DNA from: Muribaculaceae bacterium | GTDB taxonomy: Bacteria > Bacteroidota > Bacteroidia > Bacteroidales > Muribaculaceae | Direction: 5' to 3' | Length of the DNA stretch: 64,000 nt | Assembly (NCBI GenBank): GCA_022509165.1 | Contig: JAFLTT010000011.1 | Coordinates: forward strand, 46,740 to 110,739 | Part shown: positions 63,160 to 64,000 of the stretch, piece after piece | Layout of the letters: each line of letters starts with the position of its first letter | Numbering within the stretch: position 1 is the stretch's first letter | The notes under the pieces: model-generated | What the model saw: only the letters and a program-made list of their open reading frames with translations | Told to the model about the DNA's origin: nothing | Databases searched by the model: none | Position numbers and translations under genes: made by a program

Positions 63160-64000
63160 ATGCATAATTCAATCATACGCGAAAATTCCAAAAGATTAAA
63201 AAGATTCTTGTCTCCTTTCGATCCCATTCTGGGAGAACCCAACGATCCCGAACGTTTCCTCCTTAATATTCCTGGCATCAAAAAAATATATCTACCTTTA
63301 AAAATGAAGGAGATCCCGTTCATCAAAATTCTAATTTCAAAGGGTACATTCCCCAGATTTATTCGTTCACAATTCTTCAAAGATAATTTTCATTCAATTG
63401 CCCATTTCCATACGATATTTCATTCTTCCCGTATGAAGTACGATTTCCCTTTCTGGATATCTCAAAATTTCAATTCCTCCATAAATCTCAAGCCATATAT
63501 ATCCCTTCTCCGACATTTACAGAAAATCCGTTGGGAGAACAAGATAATACGACTAATCATCAAAAAAATTCCCGATTGTGATATATCCATCATAATCCAT
63601 CTTTTCATAATATGGCATAAAGAATACTCTAAACCGAGCCTTAATGTCATGACCATCACAGATTCCTCAAAAAATAGGAAAATCCTCAGAGATTTCTTTC
63701 TAAATTCTAAGGCAGATTCTTCATCACCTTTCTTTGAATTCTACAAAACCGAATTTTCTAATATATTATACTCTCCCGAAACCGATTCAAGATTATGGTT
63801 CGGTACTATTTCAAATCCTGATTTTTCAAGAGGCAGAAACTTCTCTTATCTTATACTCCACCAAGTCAGTAGTTGGAATGATAAAGGAAATGATAATATA
63901 AGAAAAGTTATCCGGGCAACCTTCCCGGTAGTTTCCAATGATACTGATTCGGTCATAATAATGACAACTGATCCTTATGTGAGAAAATCATTTATCAGAA
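63160..64000 (+). CDS. Terminase large subunit-like protein with substituted ATPase motifs, partial
   Basis: An open frame of 280 codons from ATG 63160 to the window end, no stop; it must continue. The order of segments follows Bacteroidetes phage TerL as I recall it: F-D-P-I-L-G-E near residue 20, I-Y-L-P-L-K-M and P-F-I-K-I-L-I-S-K-G-T, K-Y-D-F-P-F-W near 93, I-I-R-L-I-I-K-K near 129 and F-S-R-G-R-N near 220. Where TerL has its Walker A (K-A-R-Q-W-G-G-S-T) this has K-K-I-P-D-C-D-I-S. Where TerL has the catalytic Glu of S-E-V this has H-Q-V. So it looks ATPase-dead yet unbroken. Homology by eye only. Confidence 0.5.
   Translation, partial: MHNSIIRENSKRLKRFLSPFDPILGEPNDPERFLLNIPGIKKIYLPLKMKEIPFIKILISKGTFPRFIRSQFFKDNFHSIAHFHTIFHSSRMKYDFPFWISQNFNSSINLKPYISLLRHLQKIRWENKIIRLIIKKIPDCDISIIIHLFIIWHKEYSKPSLNVMTITDSSKNRKILRDFFLNSKADSSSPFFEFYKTEFSNILYSPETDSRLWFGTISNPDFSRGRNFSYLILHQVSSWNDKGNDNIRKVIRATFPVVSNDTDSVIIMTTDPYVRKSFIR

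Noticed and set aside
63150..63659. Two minus-strand ORFs under the terminase-like gene
   Set aside because: They are antisense to the longer plus-strand frame, whose segment order matches a known family.
1..64000. CRISPR arrays, tRNA or rRNA genes
   Set aside because: I saw no regular repeat-spacer pattern and no cloverleaf or rRNA-like sequence.

Overview
This window reads as a chromosomal segment of a member of the Bacteroidales. A gut Muribaculaceae-like or Bacteroides-like host is my best guess from gene content. Supporting signs are the DUF5606 gene, a NusB far longer than usual, split glycine decarboxylase genes (gcvPA/gcvPB), a prokaryotic CCDC81-type HU protein, a type B L31 gene, the lipA-lipB pair, and repeated promoter elements of the Bacteroidetes type (TTTG, 19-21 bases, TAnnTTTG). 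Shine-Dalgarno sites are generally lacking. I saw no rRNA, tRNA or CRISPR array.

Bases 1 to about 54,500 are mostly housekeeping. In order: the rlmB tail, nusB-yajC-ybbR-coaE-DUF5606; the anaerobic ribonucleotide reductase pair nrdD-nrdG; cstA; a tolC-cbiMQO metal transport operon; a META-domain lipoprotein, hslR and pth; a TolC/HlyD/ABC efflux operon ending in tilS; mgtC, ddh and an AspT-like transporter; rpmE2, ruvX, an HU-like protein, a TPR protein and DsbD; gltB; lipA-lipB; mlaE/mlaF; udk-lptB-CPBP-holA; an EFR1 ferredoxin/flavodoxin protein; alaS; an M23 peptidase and a MerR regulator; the glycine cleavage operon gcvT-gcvH-gcvPA-gcvPB-lpdA; def-ettA; and a CYTH protein. Many neighbours overlap by a few bases or end convergently inside one another, so the region is very compact.

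Scattered through the core are copies of a small non-autonomous element. It has terminal inverted repeats starting ATGATTATCC, and full copies carry two internal hairpins built on GGACGCACG/CGTGCGTCC. Two copies have direct repeats directly at their ends (8 and 10 bp), as expected of target-site duplications. One copy has lost its core between two CCCT repeats. One copy sits between mlaE and mlaF, and several are clustered at 53.9-54.8 kb.

From about 54.8 kb the window becomes accessory. A Bro-N/Fic-type gene is dead: it has one in-frame TGA and is cut off near a piece of the repeat element. Next is a tight minus-strand operon of a PLD-nuclease/SNF2-type helicase, an Eco57I-type adenine methyltransferase and a C39-like papain-fold cysteine peptidase. 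This looks like an anti-phage restriction system with an unexpected protease. Upstream of it lie a leader containing an inverted repeat, two small gene remnants, and a divergent ORF running off the window. That ORF aligns by eye with phage terminase large subunits but appears to have lost both the Walker A motif and the catalytic glutamate.
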